Below are positions 6,087 to 13,485 of a DNA stretch of 15,832 nt, piece by piece (the first letter of the stretch is position 1; each line of letters starts with the position of its first letter). The stretch comes from JAWOJB01 sp046484325. GTDB lineage: Bacteria; Actinomycetota; Acidimicrobiia; Spongiisociales; ZC4RG35. The notes beneath the pieces were generated by a model. The model ran no database searches, had not been told where the DNA came from, and saw nothing but the letters and a program-made list of their open reading frames with translations. The stretch lies in the NCBI GenBank assembly GCA_046484325.1, contig JAWOJB010000029.1, positions 1 to 15,832 of the forward strand, in the 5' to 3' direction. The translations under genes were made by a program, and so were the position numbers.

Positions 6087-6099
6087 GCCCGTCGGCTCA
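6084..6099. terminator. Hairpin holding both stop codons of a convergent pair
   Basis: TGAGCC (6084-6089) and GGCTCA (6094-6099) form a perfect 6-bp stem with a CGTC loop. The first three bases are the stop of the small gene and the last three are the complement of the lipoprotein stop. Confidence 0.5.
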
Positions 6100-7137
6100 C
6101 CCCGCCCGGCGGAACACCCGCACCCCGTCGGGGTCGATGAACATGAACGACACCTCGTCGGTGCCCGGTCGCACCCCGAGGCGGGAGGGTGAGCCCGGGT
6201 CGGCCTCGGTGAATGGGTCACGGACCGGCTCGACCGCCGAGACCGAGCCGTCCGGTCCCACCGTCAGGTACCCGGCGAGCTGGATGGACTCGTCCGCATC
6301 CGCCAGGCCCAGCAGGAAGAGGTGGAGCGAGCCGTCGGCGGTCGACACCACCTCGGCGCTGACGTAGACGGTGCCGCCGATCTCGGGTGGCGCCTCGACC
6401 GGGATCACCACCTCCTGGGGCACGTCGGGCAGGTCGAGCCGAAGCTCCCCGGGTTCCACGACCAGACCGAAGCGGGCGCCCGGCCGGGTGAGGAACCACT
6501 CGGTGGGCTCGGCGGTGGCGGCATCGACGTCGACCACCAGCAGCTCGTTCTCGAAGGTGAAGGCATACAGGAGCTTGCCATCGTCGTAGCGGGAGATCCA
6601 CTCCCCCGGGATCCGCACGGCGTCGATGATCCCGTCGCGAAGGCGCAGCACCGAGGTCTCGCCGCCGAAGTTGGCGTTGACGGCCACCAGGGTCCCGTCC
6701 TCGAGCCCGCGTGGCAGCGTGTACTGGAAGTACTCCCCGTTCACCAGCAACTCCTCGGGCATGGGAACCTCGCCGAGGTAGGCACCCTCGCCGTCGAAGT
6801 GGGCCAGGCGGGCTTTGGCCGAGTCGAGGAACCACCAGGTGCCGTCGGACATGCGGGCTCCATAGTCGGGGCCGATGAGAAGACCCTCACCGTCACCGCC
6901 GAGGGAGACACCAAGGGTGTCGGGGGTGTCGCCGTAGGGGATCACGAACGCCTCGATCCATCCCGCCCCCATCCCGGAGGCCACCGGCAGGACCACGGAA
7001 CCATCACCGGGGGCCATCGTGGTCGTCGTCTCGGGAGGGCGGGTGGTCGTGGTGGTCGGTGCGGTGGTGGTCGGGGCGCTCTGGGGAGCGCAGGCTGCGA
7101 CCACGAGGACCAGGACGGTGACGAGTGCGCGGCTCAC
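6097..7137 (-). CDS. Secreted lipoprotein with Thr-rich linker (346 aa), unknown function
   Basis: The N-terminus is a lipoprotein signal peptide: V-S-R, a hydrophobic core (A-L-V-T-V-L-V-L-V) and lipobox V-A-A-C with the modifiable Cys at residue 16. A Thr/Pro-rich linker follows (~21-45), as common in actinobacterial lipoproteins, holding the domain away from the membrane. The remaining ~300 residues are beta-rich with repeated D-G-T-W, D-G-T-L and D-G-S-L turns and strands ending in hydrophobic runs, suggesting a beta-propeller-like fold; no family is recognised. The GTG start at 7137 is preceded by GGGGAG (7152-7147), an adequate ribosome binding site, and places the signal peptide at the N-terminus; the longer frame to 7581 is antisense to the nitroreductase and is rejected. 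Confidence 0.85.
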   Translation of the reverse strand: MSRALVTVLVLVVAACAPQSAPTTTAPTTTTTRPPETTTTMAPGDGSVVLPVASGMGAGWIEAFVIPYGDTPDTLGVSLGGDGEGLLIGPDYGARMSDGTWWFLDSAKARLAHFDGEGAYLGEVPMPEELLVNGEYFQYTLPRGLEDGTLVAVNANFGGETSVLRLRDGIIDAVRIPGEWISRYDDGKLLYAFTFENELLVVDVDAATAEPTEWFLTRPGARFGLVVEPGELRLDLPDVPQEVVIPVEAPPEIGGTVYVSAEVVSTADGSLHLFLLGLADADESIQLAGYLTVGPDGSVSAVEPVRDPFTEADPGSPSRLGVRPGTDEVSFMFIDPDGVRVFRRAG

Positions 7138-7233
7138 GGTGCTCTCCCCTCGACGATGCCCGGGACGGTACTGCGAATCCCGATCCATGCCGGCCAGGTA
7201 GGCAGGATGAACGCACCACCCGGCCCAATCGCC

Positions 7234-7239
7234 GATACT
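7234..7239 (+). promoter_or_regulatory. -10 box (GATACT) of the nitroreductase, leaderless
   Basis: GATACT lies 7 nt before the ATG at 7247, and there is no ribosome binding site. The 109-bp gap to the divergent lipoprotein gene must also hold that gene's promoter; a TACCGT box at 7170-7165 on the minus strand is a weak candidate. Confidence 0.42.
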
Positions 7240-7246
7240 GGTCGGC

Positions 7247-7741
7247 ATGACCGACATGTACGACCGCATCCTCGAGCTCCGGGCGATCCGCACCTTCGCC
7301 GACCGCACGCTGTCCGACGCCGACCTCGAACGGATCCTGGAGGCGGCCCGGTGGACGGGCACCTCCAAGAACAACCAGGCCTTCTCCCTCGTCGTCGTGG
7401 CCGACCCCGAGCAGAAGTCCCGGCTGGCCGAGTGCGGCGACTTCATGGACCCGGTCCGCAACGCCCCGGTGGCCGTGGTGCTGGTCAAGGAGCCATCGGG
7501 CAACGACTTCGACATCGGCCGGGTCGCCCAGAACGTCATGCTGGCCGCCTCGGCGATCGGGGTGGCCTCCTGCCCGGTCACCCTCCACCGATCCGACGAT
7601 GCCGCCCGGGTGCTCGGCCTGCCCGAGAACCGCCACTGCCGGTGGGGGGTGGCGCTCGGCTACCCGTCGGACGAATCGGCTCCGGCCCGCTGGGGCGGTC
7701 GCCGCCCGCTCGGCGAGCTCGTCCACCGCGATCGGTACTGA
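7247..7741 (+). CDS. Nitroreductase-family protein (164 aa)
   Basis: This is an FMN-dependent nitroreductase-fold protein that would reduce nitro compounds, quinones or another acceptor with NAD(P)H; the physiological substrate is unknown. The N-terminus has the family signature L-R-A-I-R-T-F (residues ~11-17), whose arginines contact the FMN phosphate, followed by L-E-R-I-L-E-A-A-R-W-T-G-T-S-K-N-N-Q (~27-44). Further along are D-I-G-R-V-A-Q-N-V-M-L-A-A-S-A-I-G-V-A-S and a C-terminal W-G-V-A-L-G-Y-P. At 164 residues it is at the short end of the family, with a reduced central insert. The ATG at 7247 fits the promoter at 7234-7239. It converges with the methyltransferase gene, 6 bp between stops. 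Confidence 0.9.
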   Translation: MTDMYDRILELRAIRTFADRTLSDADLERILEAARWTGTSKNNQAFSLVVVADPEQKSRLAECGDFMDPVRNAPVAVVLVKEPSGNDFDIGRVAQNVMLAASAIGVASCPVTLHRSDDAARVLGLPENRHCRWGVALGYPSDESAPARWGGRRPLGELVHRDRY

Positions 7742-7751
7742 GCGGCCTCAG
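7738..7751. terminator. Hairpin holding both stop codons of a convergent pair
   Basis: CTGAG (7738-7742) and CTCAG (7747-7751) form a 5-bp stem with a CGGC loop. The nitroreductase TGA (7739-7741) and the methyltransferase stop (7748-7750, complement strand) are in opposite arms. Confidence 0.45.
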
Positions 7752-8386
7752 CGGCGGGTCATCACGAAGCAGGCGAATCCCTCACCCTCCCCGCCCGCCA
7801 CCCGGTCGACCTCCCAGCCAGCGAAGAGGGCGGCGAGCTCGGCGGGTTCGATTCCCGGGGATCCCGAGCGGCTCGGTCCCGATGTGCTGAACCGGGGCAA
7901 GTCGGCGTCGCGGGCGTAGAAGCACCACATGACCAGCACCGAGTCGGGGCGGGTGATCCGCGCCACCACGTCGACCACCCGGGGTCGCATGGCAGGCGGA
8001 AAGTCGTCGATGGTCCCGCCGTCGAACACGAAGTCGAACGGCCCCTCGACCTCCTCGGGCAGGTCGAGCAAGTCGCCGACGACGAAGACCGCACTCGACG
8101 ACGCCGCTCCGGCGGCGGCTCGCGCCTTGTCGATCGCCACCGGCGACAGGTCCACGCCGATGGTGTCGAAGCCCCGGGAGGCGAGGTAGATCGAATCGGC
8201 GCCCGAGCCGCACCCGAGATCGAGCGCCCGGGGGCCGACCGTGTCGGGCGTGATCCTCCCCGACTCCACCAGCGTCACCAGTTCGGGCCGGGGACCCGAC
8301 TCCCACGGCGCCCCCCGTCGGTACATGGCGTCGTAGAACGGACGGGACACCCTGGCGAAGAGGTCGAGGAGGCTGCGACGGGCCAT
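7748..8386 (-). CDS. Class I SAM-dependent methyltransferase (212 aa)
   Basis: A Rossmann-type methyltransferase. Motif I is A-L-D-L-G-C-G-S-G-A-D-S at ~54-65, the acidic residue binding the SAM ribose lies in V-D-L-S-P (~78-82), and V-V-G-D-L-L-D-L-P (~103-111) corresponds to the motif contacting adenine. The overall pattern (I-Y-L-A-S-R-G-F-D-T-I-G-V-D-L-S, F-D-F-V-F-D-G-G-T) resembles thiopurine/thiol methyltransferase and TehB-like enzymes acting on small molecules, but the substrate is unknown. The ATG at 8386 has no ribosome binding site; a TAAGCT box (8397-8392) 5 nt upstream could give a leaderless transcript. It also lies just 21 nt after the hydrolase stop on the same strand and may be co-transcribed. 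Confidence 0.9.
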   Translation of the reverse strand: MARRSLLDLFARVSRPFYDAMYRRGAPWESGPRPELVTLVESGRITPDTVGPRALDLGCGSGADSIYLASRGFDTIGVDLSPVAIDKARAAAGAASSSAVFVVGDLLDLPEEVEGPFDFVFDGGTIDDFPPAMRPRVVDVVARITRPDSVLVMWCFYARDADLPRFSTSGPSRSGSPGIEPAELAALFAGWEVDRVAGGEGEGFACFVMTRR

Positions 8387-8391
8387 GGGAC

Positions 8392-8397
8392 AGCTTA
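8392..8397 (-). promoter_or_regulatory. Candidate internal -10 box (TAAGCT) for the methyltransferase
   Basis: TAAGCT fits TANNNT and is 5 nt before the ATG at 8386, within the 21-nt gap after the hydrolase gene. It would allow independent leaderless expression within the operon. Confidence 0.28.
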
Positions 8398-8407
8398 CGG
8401 AGCCGGG

Positions 8408-9379
8408 CTAGCGGGGGATCGTGTGATCGAGGGGATCACCCGCCTCCGGGGTGCGCGGTGATCGCCCCAACCTCAGGAAGTGTGCCGACCTCTCGGCGAC
8501 GGCGGCGGGAGCATCGAGCCAAGGGAGGTGCCCGGCACGGGGCAGCATCACCAGCTCGGCGTTTGGCATCAGTCCCACCAGGCGCCGAGCCACCGTCTCG
8601 TCACCGAAGGAGTCGTCGGCACCCCACAGGAACAGAGTGGGCGTCGCCACGGCCTCCAGCACCTCGGGAGTCAACCGGAGCGCCGGCTTCGAACCACGCA
8701 GGGAGCACAGGCGACCGATCATCTCGCCGTCGTTGTGCATGGTGTCGGTGTGTTGCTGCAGCCCGGCGTACCAGTCCCAGAACGACTCGGGGATGATCCC
8801 CGCATCGACGCTGGTCGCGTGCCCGATCTGGCGAAGGATCGATCGGTTGGCCCGCCGGCTGGGTGGCAGATGGCCGAGGATCCGGCGGACCCACCCGACG
8901 GTCATGAGCCGCATGAAGGGAGGGAGACGGTCCCCCGGTACCAGCGCCGGACATGCCATCTGCACCATCCGTCCGATTCGGGCGGGATGTGCGGCAGCCG
9001 AGCGCAGAGCGAGGTGGCCGCCCAAGGACGAGGCCACGACGTGGGCGGACTCGAGGCCGAGGCCGTCGAGCACGCCTCCCACGAACCGCTCGCCCACCTC
9101 GGCCAGGTTCTCCTCGCGGATCGGGTATGGGTCGCTGAGTCCGGTGCCGGGCCGGTCGACCAGCAGGCAGCGGAACCCGTCCAGATGCTCGACCATCCCC
9201 GCCCATGTGGACCCGGCGTTCGGACCACCGTGGATGAACAGCACCGGATCGCCCTCACCCACCTCCTGAACACGCACCCGTACGCCGAGGGTCGGCATGG
9301 TCACGAACCGCTCGGAAGGGGTGAGCCCCACCGACGACCACAGCCGCCGCTCCGTCTCGCGGTACCTCTCCTCGTTCAT
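8408..9379 (-). CDS. Alpha/beta-hydrolase fold protein (323 aa)
   Basis: An alpha/beta hydrolase, probably an esterase or related enzyme of unknown substrate. The oxyanion-hole motif H-G-G-P-N is at 50-54, followed by D-R-P-G-T-G-L-S-D-P (75-84). The nucleophile elbow is A-S-S-L-G-G (116-121), giving S118; the usual first Gly is replaced by Ala. A cap region spans ~145-235. The acid is D255 or D256 in W-G-A-D-D-S-F-G and the base is H284 in R-A-G-H-L-P-W. The ATG at 9379 has an AGGAG site upstream (7-nt gap) and overlaps the stop of the membrane-protein gene as ATGA, indicating translational coupling. Longer frames are antisense to no known gene but lack homology and are rejected. Confidence 0.92.
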   Translation of the reverse strand: MNEERYRETERRLWSSVGLTPSERFVTMPTLGVRVRVQEVGEGDPVLFIHGGPNAGSTWAGMVEHLDGFRCLLVDRPGTGLSDPYPIREENLAEVGERFVGGVLDGLGLESAHVVASSLGGHLALRSAAAHPARIGRMVQMACPALVPGDRLPPFMRLMTVGWVRRILGHLPPSRRANRSILRQIGHATSVDAGIIPESFWDWYAGLQQHTDTMHNDGEMIGRLCSLRGSKPALRLTPEVLEAVATPTLFLWGADDSFGDETVARRLVGLMPNAELVMLPRAGHLPWLDAPAAVAERSAHFLRLGRSPRTPEAGDPLDHTIPR

Positions 9380-10002
9380 CGCCCACTCCTCTCTGTCGTC
9401 GGTTTCAGGTCGGTGCGAAGGGCCAACGCCCAGGTCACGAAGCCGGCGAGAGCCACCAGGAAGCTCACGTAGAAGAGGGGATGCTCGAAGCCCAACCGGA
9501 GGTTCACCACGGCACCCACGGCATAGCCGATGCCGGCCACGAGGCACGCGGCGGAGGTGACACGGCGGAACACCACCTGCCGCAGTCCGGTCAGCCCGGC
9601 GAGGGCCATCCAACCTCCCTGCAGGACGAGACCCAGGTGCTGGGCATCCAGGAAGGGGAGCTGCGTCTGGATCCCGGTGACGTCCTTGAATGCAAGCCCG
9701 AGCCCCGCGACGACCATGAGTGACAGGCCGGCGGTGCCGACGGTCACGGCAACCCCGCTCGCCGACGGGTCCTCGACCCGTTGCACCCGGTGGAGGTACC
9801 AGGCCACCGGCAGCAGCGACCCGGCCGACGCCACCATCGCCAAGTCGCTGAGCGGGGCGAACACTCCCTGGACCATCACGAATCCGAGGGCCAACCCGAA
9901 GCCGGCGGTGGTGGCGGCGAGGCTCGCCGTCACCCACTTCCTGGCCGAGAGCGCCTGCGGGAGTGTGGTTACCGCGAGGCCCATCGTGGTCGGCGTCGCC
10001 AT
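9376..10002 (-). CDS. Multi-pass membrane protein of unknown function (208 aa)
   Basis: About six hydrophobic segments are visible, starting with V-T-A-S-L-A-A-T-T-A-G-F-G-L-A-L-G and ending with F-L-V-A-L-A-G-F-V-T-W-A-L-A-L near the C-terminus, with short charged loops between (e.g. H-R-V-Q-R-V-E-D). No enzyme motif or family is recognised; it resembles generic small actinobacterial integral membrane proteins. The ATG at 10002 is preferred, with GGAGG 8 nt upstream; an in-frame ATG at 10017 would add five residues but has a poor ribosome binding site. Its TGA overlaps the ATG of the hydrolase gene, so the two are an operon, with the methyltransferase probably third. It is divergent from the sensor kinase. 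Confidence 0.8.
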   Translation of the reverse strand: MATPTTMGLAVTTLPQALSARKWVTASLAATTAGFGLALGFVMVQGVFAPLSDLAMVASAGSLLPVAWYLHRVQRVEDPSASGVAVTVGTAGLSLMVVAGLGLAFKDVTGIQTQLPFLDAQHLGLVLQGGWMALAGLTGLRQVVFRRVTSAACLVAGIGYAVGAVVNLRLGFEHPLFYVSFLVALAGFVTWALALRTDLKPTTERSGR

Positions 10003-10032
10003 CCTTCGTGCCTCCATCTCGACTGCCCCGGC

Positions 10033-10038
10033 ACCGTA
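10033..10038 (-). promoter_or_regulatory. Candidate -10 box (TACGGT) for the membrane-protein operon
   Basis: Read on the minus strand, TACGGT (10038-10033) fits TANNNT and would start transcription near 10026, just ahead of the ATG at 10017 or 10002. No -35 box was identified. Confidence 0.28.
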
Positions 10039-10133
10039 CGGAGGAGAGCGGCCCAGCGGAACGGTGTCCAGTGCAGTTATCCGGTGAGGCGCGCCCCCAG
10101 ACCCGGAGGCCCGACGACTGATGCAGGCCTCAG

Positions 10134-10163
10134 TGGACACCCGGCGGATCATCCCTGCACAAT
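10134..10163 (+). promoter_or_regulatory. Sigma-70-type promoter of the sensor kinase operon
   Basis: A TGGACA -35 (10134-10139; five of six to TTGACA), an 18-nt spacer and a CACAAT -10 (10158-10163) preceded by TG point to a transcription start at the A of the ATG (10170), so the message is probably leaderless. Confidence 0.45.
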
Positions 10164-10171
10164 GCAGGGAT
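10151..10171. promoter_or_regulatory. Perfect 9-bp palindrome over the -10 box and start codon (putative operator)
   Basis: ATCCCTGCA (10151-10159), a CAA spacer and TGCAGGGAT (10163-10171) are perfect inverted repeats. The centre overlaps the -10 and the right arm includes the first two bases of the ATG. A related half-site, ATGCAGG, occurs 41 bp upstream (10121-10127; the palindrome copy is 10162-10168), about four helical turns. Binding here would block transcription; the encoded response regulator is a natural candidate for autoregulation. Confidence 0.5.
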
Positions 10172-12155
10172 GAGACGGCTCGTGTGGGCCTTGGCGGTGA
10201 GCGCCGCCGCTTCGTTGATCGCCGCGCTCATCGTGGCGATCGCCCTCCGCCCCGACCCCGCAGGGGCCATCTGGTTCATCCTGATCGTGCCCACCCCGTT
10301 CCTTGCCGCCGGAACCATCCTCCTGTGGCAACGCCCTCGACACCGGGCCGGACCGCTGCTCGTCGGGGCGGTGGCCGGCACCATGGCGTACTCGGTCCTC
10401 CTCGAGCAGATCATCTGGGCGAGAGTGCCCGAGCAAGGGGTCGAACCGTGGATGTCGGTGGCGCTGGCCACCGAGAGCCTCGTCGCGATGAGCGGCCTTG
10501 CCTGCTTTGCGCTACTCGTCGGCCTCTTCCCGGAGTGCATCCCCGTGACCCGGGGCGAGCGGCGCTTCGCAGCCATGACGTGGTGGCTTCCGGCGCCGAT
10601 GCTCCTGGCGCTGCTCACCAACCCGTCCATTCCCTTGGAACCCGCCGCCTACGGAGGGCTTCATCCGGTCCGTAGCCCGCTGTACGTCGAGGCCTTGGGA
10701 TCGCTCGGGCCGGCAACGGCGCCGTTGAGGCCTCTTCTGGGCTCGGTGATGGTCGTCGCCCTCGTCATGCTGTTGCTCCGCTACCGACGAGTTGGCGATG
10801 AGGAGCGTCGCCAGATCCGCTGGGTGCTCTACGGGTCGAGTGTGGCGGTCGCCGTCGGCATGCTGCCCTTCGTGCTCGGGCCCATCGTCTTCGACGGTGG
10901 ACTCGGACACGGCCCGCTGCTCGCGCTCTCCTCGGCCTCGCTGGTGCTGATCCCGACCTCGATGGTGGTGGCCATCACCCGACCACACTGGATCGACACC
11001 GACACCGTCATCCGCACCTCCTTCGCCTATGGCGTCCTCTCGTTCGGGGTCTTCGCCATCTACGCGGCGTTGGCGGCCGGTCTGGGCCTTGCGGCTGGAT
11101 CCCGGCTGCCGGTCGAGGTGGCCATCGTCGTCACGGTGCTGTTGGCACTCCTCTTTCAGCCGGCCCGCGCCCGGCTCCAGCGCGTGGCCGACCGCTGGGT
11201 GTTCGGCGAGCGTCCCCACCCGCTCGAGGCGGTGGCCGGATTCGACGAAACCATGCGGGATGCGGCCTCCGATGAACTTCCCGAGCTGCTGGCCCACACC
11301 GTGCGTCAGGCCGCTCGGCTGCGGTGGGTCGCAGTGGAGATCCCATCCGAGACGTTCGCCGCCGGCCGTGTTGCGGGCGACCCGTTGCTCACGGTCCCCA
11401 TCAGCCACGGGGGTGACGAGATGGGAGTCATCCACTGCGGTCCCTCCGTCACCGGTCGCCTCACCAACGAGGACACCAGCCTCATCGCCGCCCTGGCCGG
11501 CCAAGCGGCCCTCGTCCTCTCCCAGACCCGCCTCGCCACCCGCATCGTCCAAGCTCAGGAGGCGGAGCGGCGCCGTCTCGAACGCAACCTCCACGATGGC
11601 GCCCAGCAGGAGCTGGTGGCCCTCGTGGCCAAGCTCGGTCTGGCACGCTCCCGCGCCCGCCGAGGACTGCTGGATGAACTGGCGTTGATCGAGCTCCAAC
11701 GTGACGCCAAGGCGATCCTCGCAGACCTCCGCGAACTCGCCCAGGGCATCCACCCTTCCGTTCTGAGCGACGGCGGCCTGATCGAGGCCGTCGAGGACCG
11801 TTGCGCGAGACTCCCGATCGACGTCGCCGTGGACGCCTCCCCCGACCTCCGGCACCGCCGCTTCGGCGACGAAGTGGAGGGTGCCGCCTACTTCTTCGTG
11901 GCTGAGGGGCTCGCCAACGTCCTCAAACATGCCTCGGCCAACTCCGTCCGCGTCGAGGTACACCATCGCGATGAGCAGCTGGCGCTGACCGTCGCCGACG
12001 ACGGCATCGGCTTCGATCCCGAAGCCGTTGGGCTGAGAGGACTGGCCGGGCTGGCGGACCGCCTCGCCGCTCTCTCCGGCACCGTCTCGGTCAGCGCCCG
12101 ACCCGGGTCCGGAACGGTGCTGCAGGCTCGATTGCCCGTGGATGCGCCAACGTGA
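10170..12155 (+). CDS. Membrane sensor histidine kinase, NarL-system type (661 aa)
   Basis: The N-terminal ~330 residues hold roughly eight to ten membrane segments with short loops (M-R-R-L-V-W-A-L-A-V onwards), so sensing is probably within or near the membrane. A GAF-like linker (~350-455) follows. The HisKA_3 dimerisation/phosphoacceptor segment is E-A-E-R-R-R-L-E-R-N-L-H-D-G-A-Q-Q, with phosphorylated H475. The ATPase domain shows an N-box (E-G-L-A-N-V-L-K-H-A, N583), a G1 box (V-A-D-D-G-I-G-F) and a G2-type L-R-G-L-A-G-L-A-D-R. The signal is unknown. The stop overlaps the response regulator's GTG as GTGA, so the pair is coupled. The ATG at 10170 directly follows the promoter palindrome and there is no ribosome binding site. 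Confidence 0.94.
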   Translation: MRRLVWALAVSAAASLIAALIVAIALRPDPAGAIWFILIVPTPFLAAGTILLWQRPRHRAGPLLVGAVAGTMAYSVLLEQIIWARVPEQGVEPWMSVALATESLVAMSGLACFALLVGLFPECIPVTRGERRFAAMTWWLPAPMLLALLTNPSIPLEPAAYGGLHPVRSPLYVEALGSLGPATAPLRPLLGSVMVVALVMLLLRYRRVGDEERRQIRWVLYGSSVAVAVGMLPFVLGPIVFDGGLGHGPLLALSSASLVLIPTSMVVAITRPHWIDTDTVIRTSFAYGVLSFGVFAIYAALAAGLGLAAGSRLPVEVAIVVTVLLALLFQPARARLQRVADRWVFGERPHPLEAVAGFDETMRDAASDELPELLAHTVRQAARLRWVAVEIPSETFAAGRVAGDPLLTVPISHGGDEMGVIHCGPSVTGRLTNEDTSLIAALAGQAALVLSQTRLATRIVQAQEAERRRLERNLHDGAQQELVALVAKLGLARSRARRGLLDELALIELQRDAKAILADLRELAQGIHPSVLSDGGLIEAVEDRCARLPIDVAVDASPDLRHRRFGDEVEGAAYFFVAEGLANVLKHASANSVRVEVHHRDEQLALTVADDGIGFDPEAVGLRGLAGLADRLAALSGTVSVSARPGSGTVLQARLPVDAPT

Positions 12156-12844
12156 TCCGGCTGGTCATCGCCGACGACCACTACCTGGTGAGAGAGGGAA
12201 CGCGCCGGCTACTCGAGGCGTCCGGTGAGGTCGACGTAGTGGCCACGGTGGAAGACGGGGGCCAGCTCCTGGCAGCGGTCGAGCGGCTCGAGCCCGACGC
12301 GGTGATCGTCGACATCCGCATGCCACCGGGTCACCAGATGGAGGGGATCGAAGCCGCCCACAAGATCCGCAACCGCCACCCGGGGATCGGCGTGGTCGTC
12401 TTGTCGCAGCACGCCAACCCCCTCTACGCCTTCGAGGTGTTCAAGGACGGGACCGCCAGACTGGCGTATCTGATCAAGGACCGCGTCGGTGAACTCGACG
12501 AGCTGCTCCGGGCGATCCGTGAGGTGATTGCGGGAGGCTCGGTGATCGATCCTGTCGTCGTGGAGGCGCTCCTCAACCGCCAGCGGCAATCGCCCGACCG
12601 GCTTCTCGACACCCTCACCCCCCGGGAGCGAGAAGTGCTGGCGGCGATGGCCGCAGGCAGATCCAACGCAGCGATCGGAGACACCCTGTTCATCTCCGGG
12701 TCGGCGGTCGAGAAGCACATCAACTCGATCTTCGCCAAGCTGGGTCTCGGACCGGACGAACCCGAGACCCATCGGAGGGTTGCCGCCGTGCTCACCTTCC
12801 TCCGGAGCGGACCGCAGCCCGAGCCGGGCCGGGCACAGGCGTAG
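12152..12844 (+). CDS. NarL/LuxR-family response regulator (230 aa)
   Basis: The receiver domain has the acidic pair D8-D9, phosphoacceptor D54 in V-I-V-D-I-R-M-P-P, S85 in the switch strand (V-V-V-L-S) and K109 in Y-L-I-K, so all conserved phosphorylation residues are present. The C-terminal LuxR-type helix-turn-helix spans ~155-200 (L-T-P-R-E-R-E-V-L-A-A-M-A-A-G-R-S-N-A-A-I ... S-A-V-E-K-H-I-N-S-I-F-A-K-L-G-L). It is the partner of the adjacent kinase: the GTG start overlaps its stop by 4 nt. The targets are unknown, but the palindrome at 10151-10171 is the obvious first candidate. The TAG stop is at 12842-12844. Confidence 0.95.
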   Translation: MIRLVIADDHYLVREGTRRLLEASGEVDVVATVEDGGQLLAAVERLEPDAVIVDIRMPPGHQMEGIEAAHKIRNRHPGIGVVVLSQHANPLYAFEVFKDGTARLAYLIKDRVGELDELLRAIREVIAGGSVIDPVVVEALLNRQRQSPDRLLDTLTPREREVLAAMAAGRSNAAIGDTLFISGSAVEKHINSIFAKLGLGPDEPETHRRVAAVLTFLRSGPQPEPGRAQA

Positions 12845-12847
12845 CCT
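12842..12847 (+). promoter_or_regulatory. Candidate -10 box (TAGCCT) for the UDG-like gene
   Basis: TAGCCT fits TANNNT and overlaps the TAG stop of the response regulator; it is 11 nt before the ATG at 12859. No ribosome binding site is evident, so a very short leader or read-through from the kinase operon are both possible. Confidence 0.22.
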
Positions 12848-12858
12848 GGGCTCTGAAG

Positions 12859-13485
12859 ATGCCGGCCATGCGACTGAACACGAGGGTTCGGTGTCTCGAG
12901 TTCCCCTGCGGCGACGTCGACCACTCCCGGTACCGGGTGCCTGCCGTCGACCTCGATCCCGAGCGGATCCGCATCGTCCTCATCTCGGAGGGGGCTGCCG
13001 CCGACCCCACCGACGACTACCAGGCACCCGGCGACCCGCTGTTCCTGCGCACCACCCTCGAGGCGTTCGGCGACGCCGGGGTGACGGCGTCGTCGCTCGC
13101 CGGCCTCCACCGGCTTGGCATCTACGTGACGAGCGCGGTGAAGTGCGCCAAGACCCGGCCGGGCATCGCTGCCGCCACGATCACCGAGTGCTCGCAGCTG
13201 CTGGAGGCCGAGCTCGCCCAGTTCACCGGCGCCCGCGCCTACCTGCTCATGGGCGACGTCGCCATCAAGGCGATCAACGCCATCGCCCGCCGGGCCGGCG
13301 AACCCCGGCCGATCCCAGCCGGGTCCACCTACCGGATCCGCGACGGCGAACTCCACTGGCGGAACACCCGCCTGTTCCCTTCCTACCTCCAGGCGGGCCC
13401 GGCCTTCTACATCGAGGCGAGCAAACGCCGGATGATCGCCGAAGACATCCGGGCGGCCCTCGCCGTGGCCGGCATGGCGGGCTGA
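12859..13485 (+). CDS. Uracil-DNA glycosylase superfamily-like protein (208 aa)
   Basis: The order of segments recalls the UDG superfamily: I-R-I-V-L-I-S-E-G (38-45) where family 4 has a G-E-A-P-G-type motif, then I-Y-V-T-S-A-V-K-C-A-K-T-R-P-G (88-102), E-C-S-Q-L-L-E-A-E-L and A-Y-L-L-M-G-D-V-A-I-K-A-I (127-139), and a late R-L-F-P-S segment in place of the usual H-P-S loop. Four cysteines, C12, C17, C96 and C111, could hold an iron-sulphur cluster; the C96-x14-C111 spacing fits the family-4 pattern, while the first pair is CX4C rather than CX2C. Catalytic motifs are not canonical, so activity on uracil is uncertain. The start could be 12859 or 12868. It converges on nirS. Confidence 0.62.
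   Translation: MPAMRLNTRVRCLEFPCGDVDHSRYRVPAVDLDPERIRIVLISEGAAADPTDDYQAPGDPLFLRTTLEAFGDAGVTASSLAGLHRLGIYVTSAVKCAKTRPGIAAATITECSQLLEAELAQFTGARAYLLMGDVAIKAINAIARRAGEPRPIPAGSTYRIRDGELHWRNTRLFPSYLQAGPAFYIEASKRRMIAEDIRAALAVAGMAG

Noticed and set aside
6097..7581. 494-residue version of the lipoprotein
   Set aside because: The extension is antisense to the nitroreductase, and the signal peptide and lipobox mark the true start at 7137.
8408..9937. 509-residue version of the hydrolase
   Set aside because: The extra N-terminal part overlaps the membrane-protein gene in another frame; the ATG at 9379 has a good ribosome binding site and fits the family length.
10512..11966. Minus-strand open frame opposite the sensor kinase
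   Set aside because: It is fully antisense to a clear kinase with intact motifs, and its translation is Gly/Asp/Glu/Arg-rich without domain signals.
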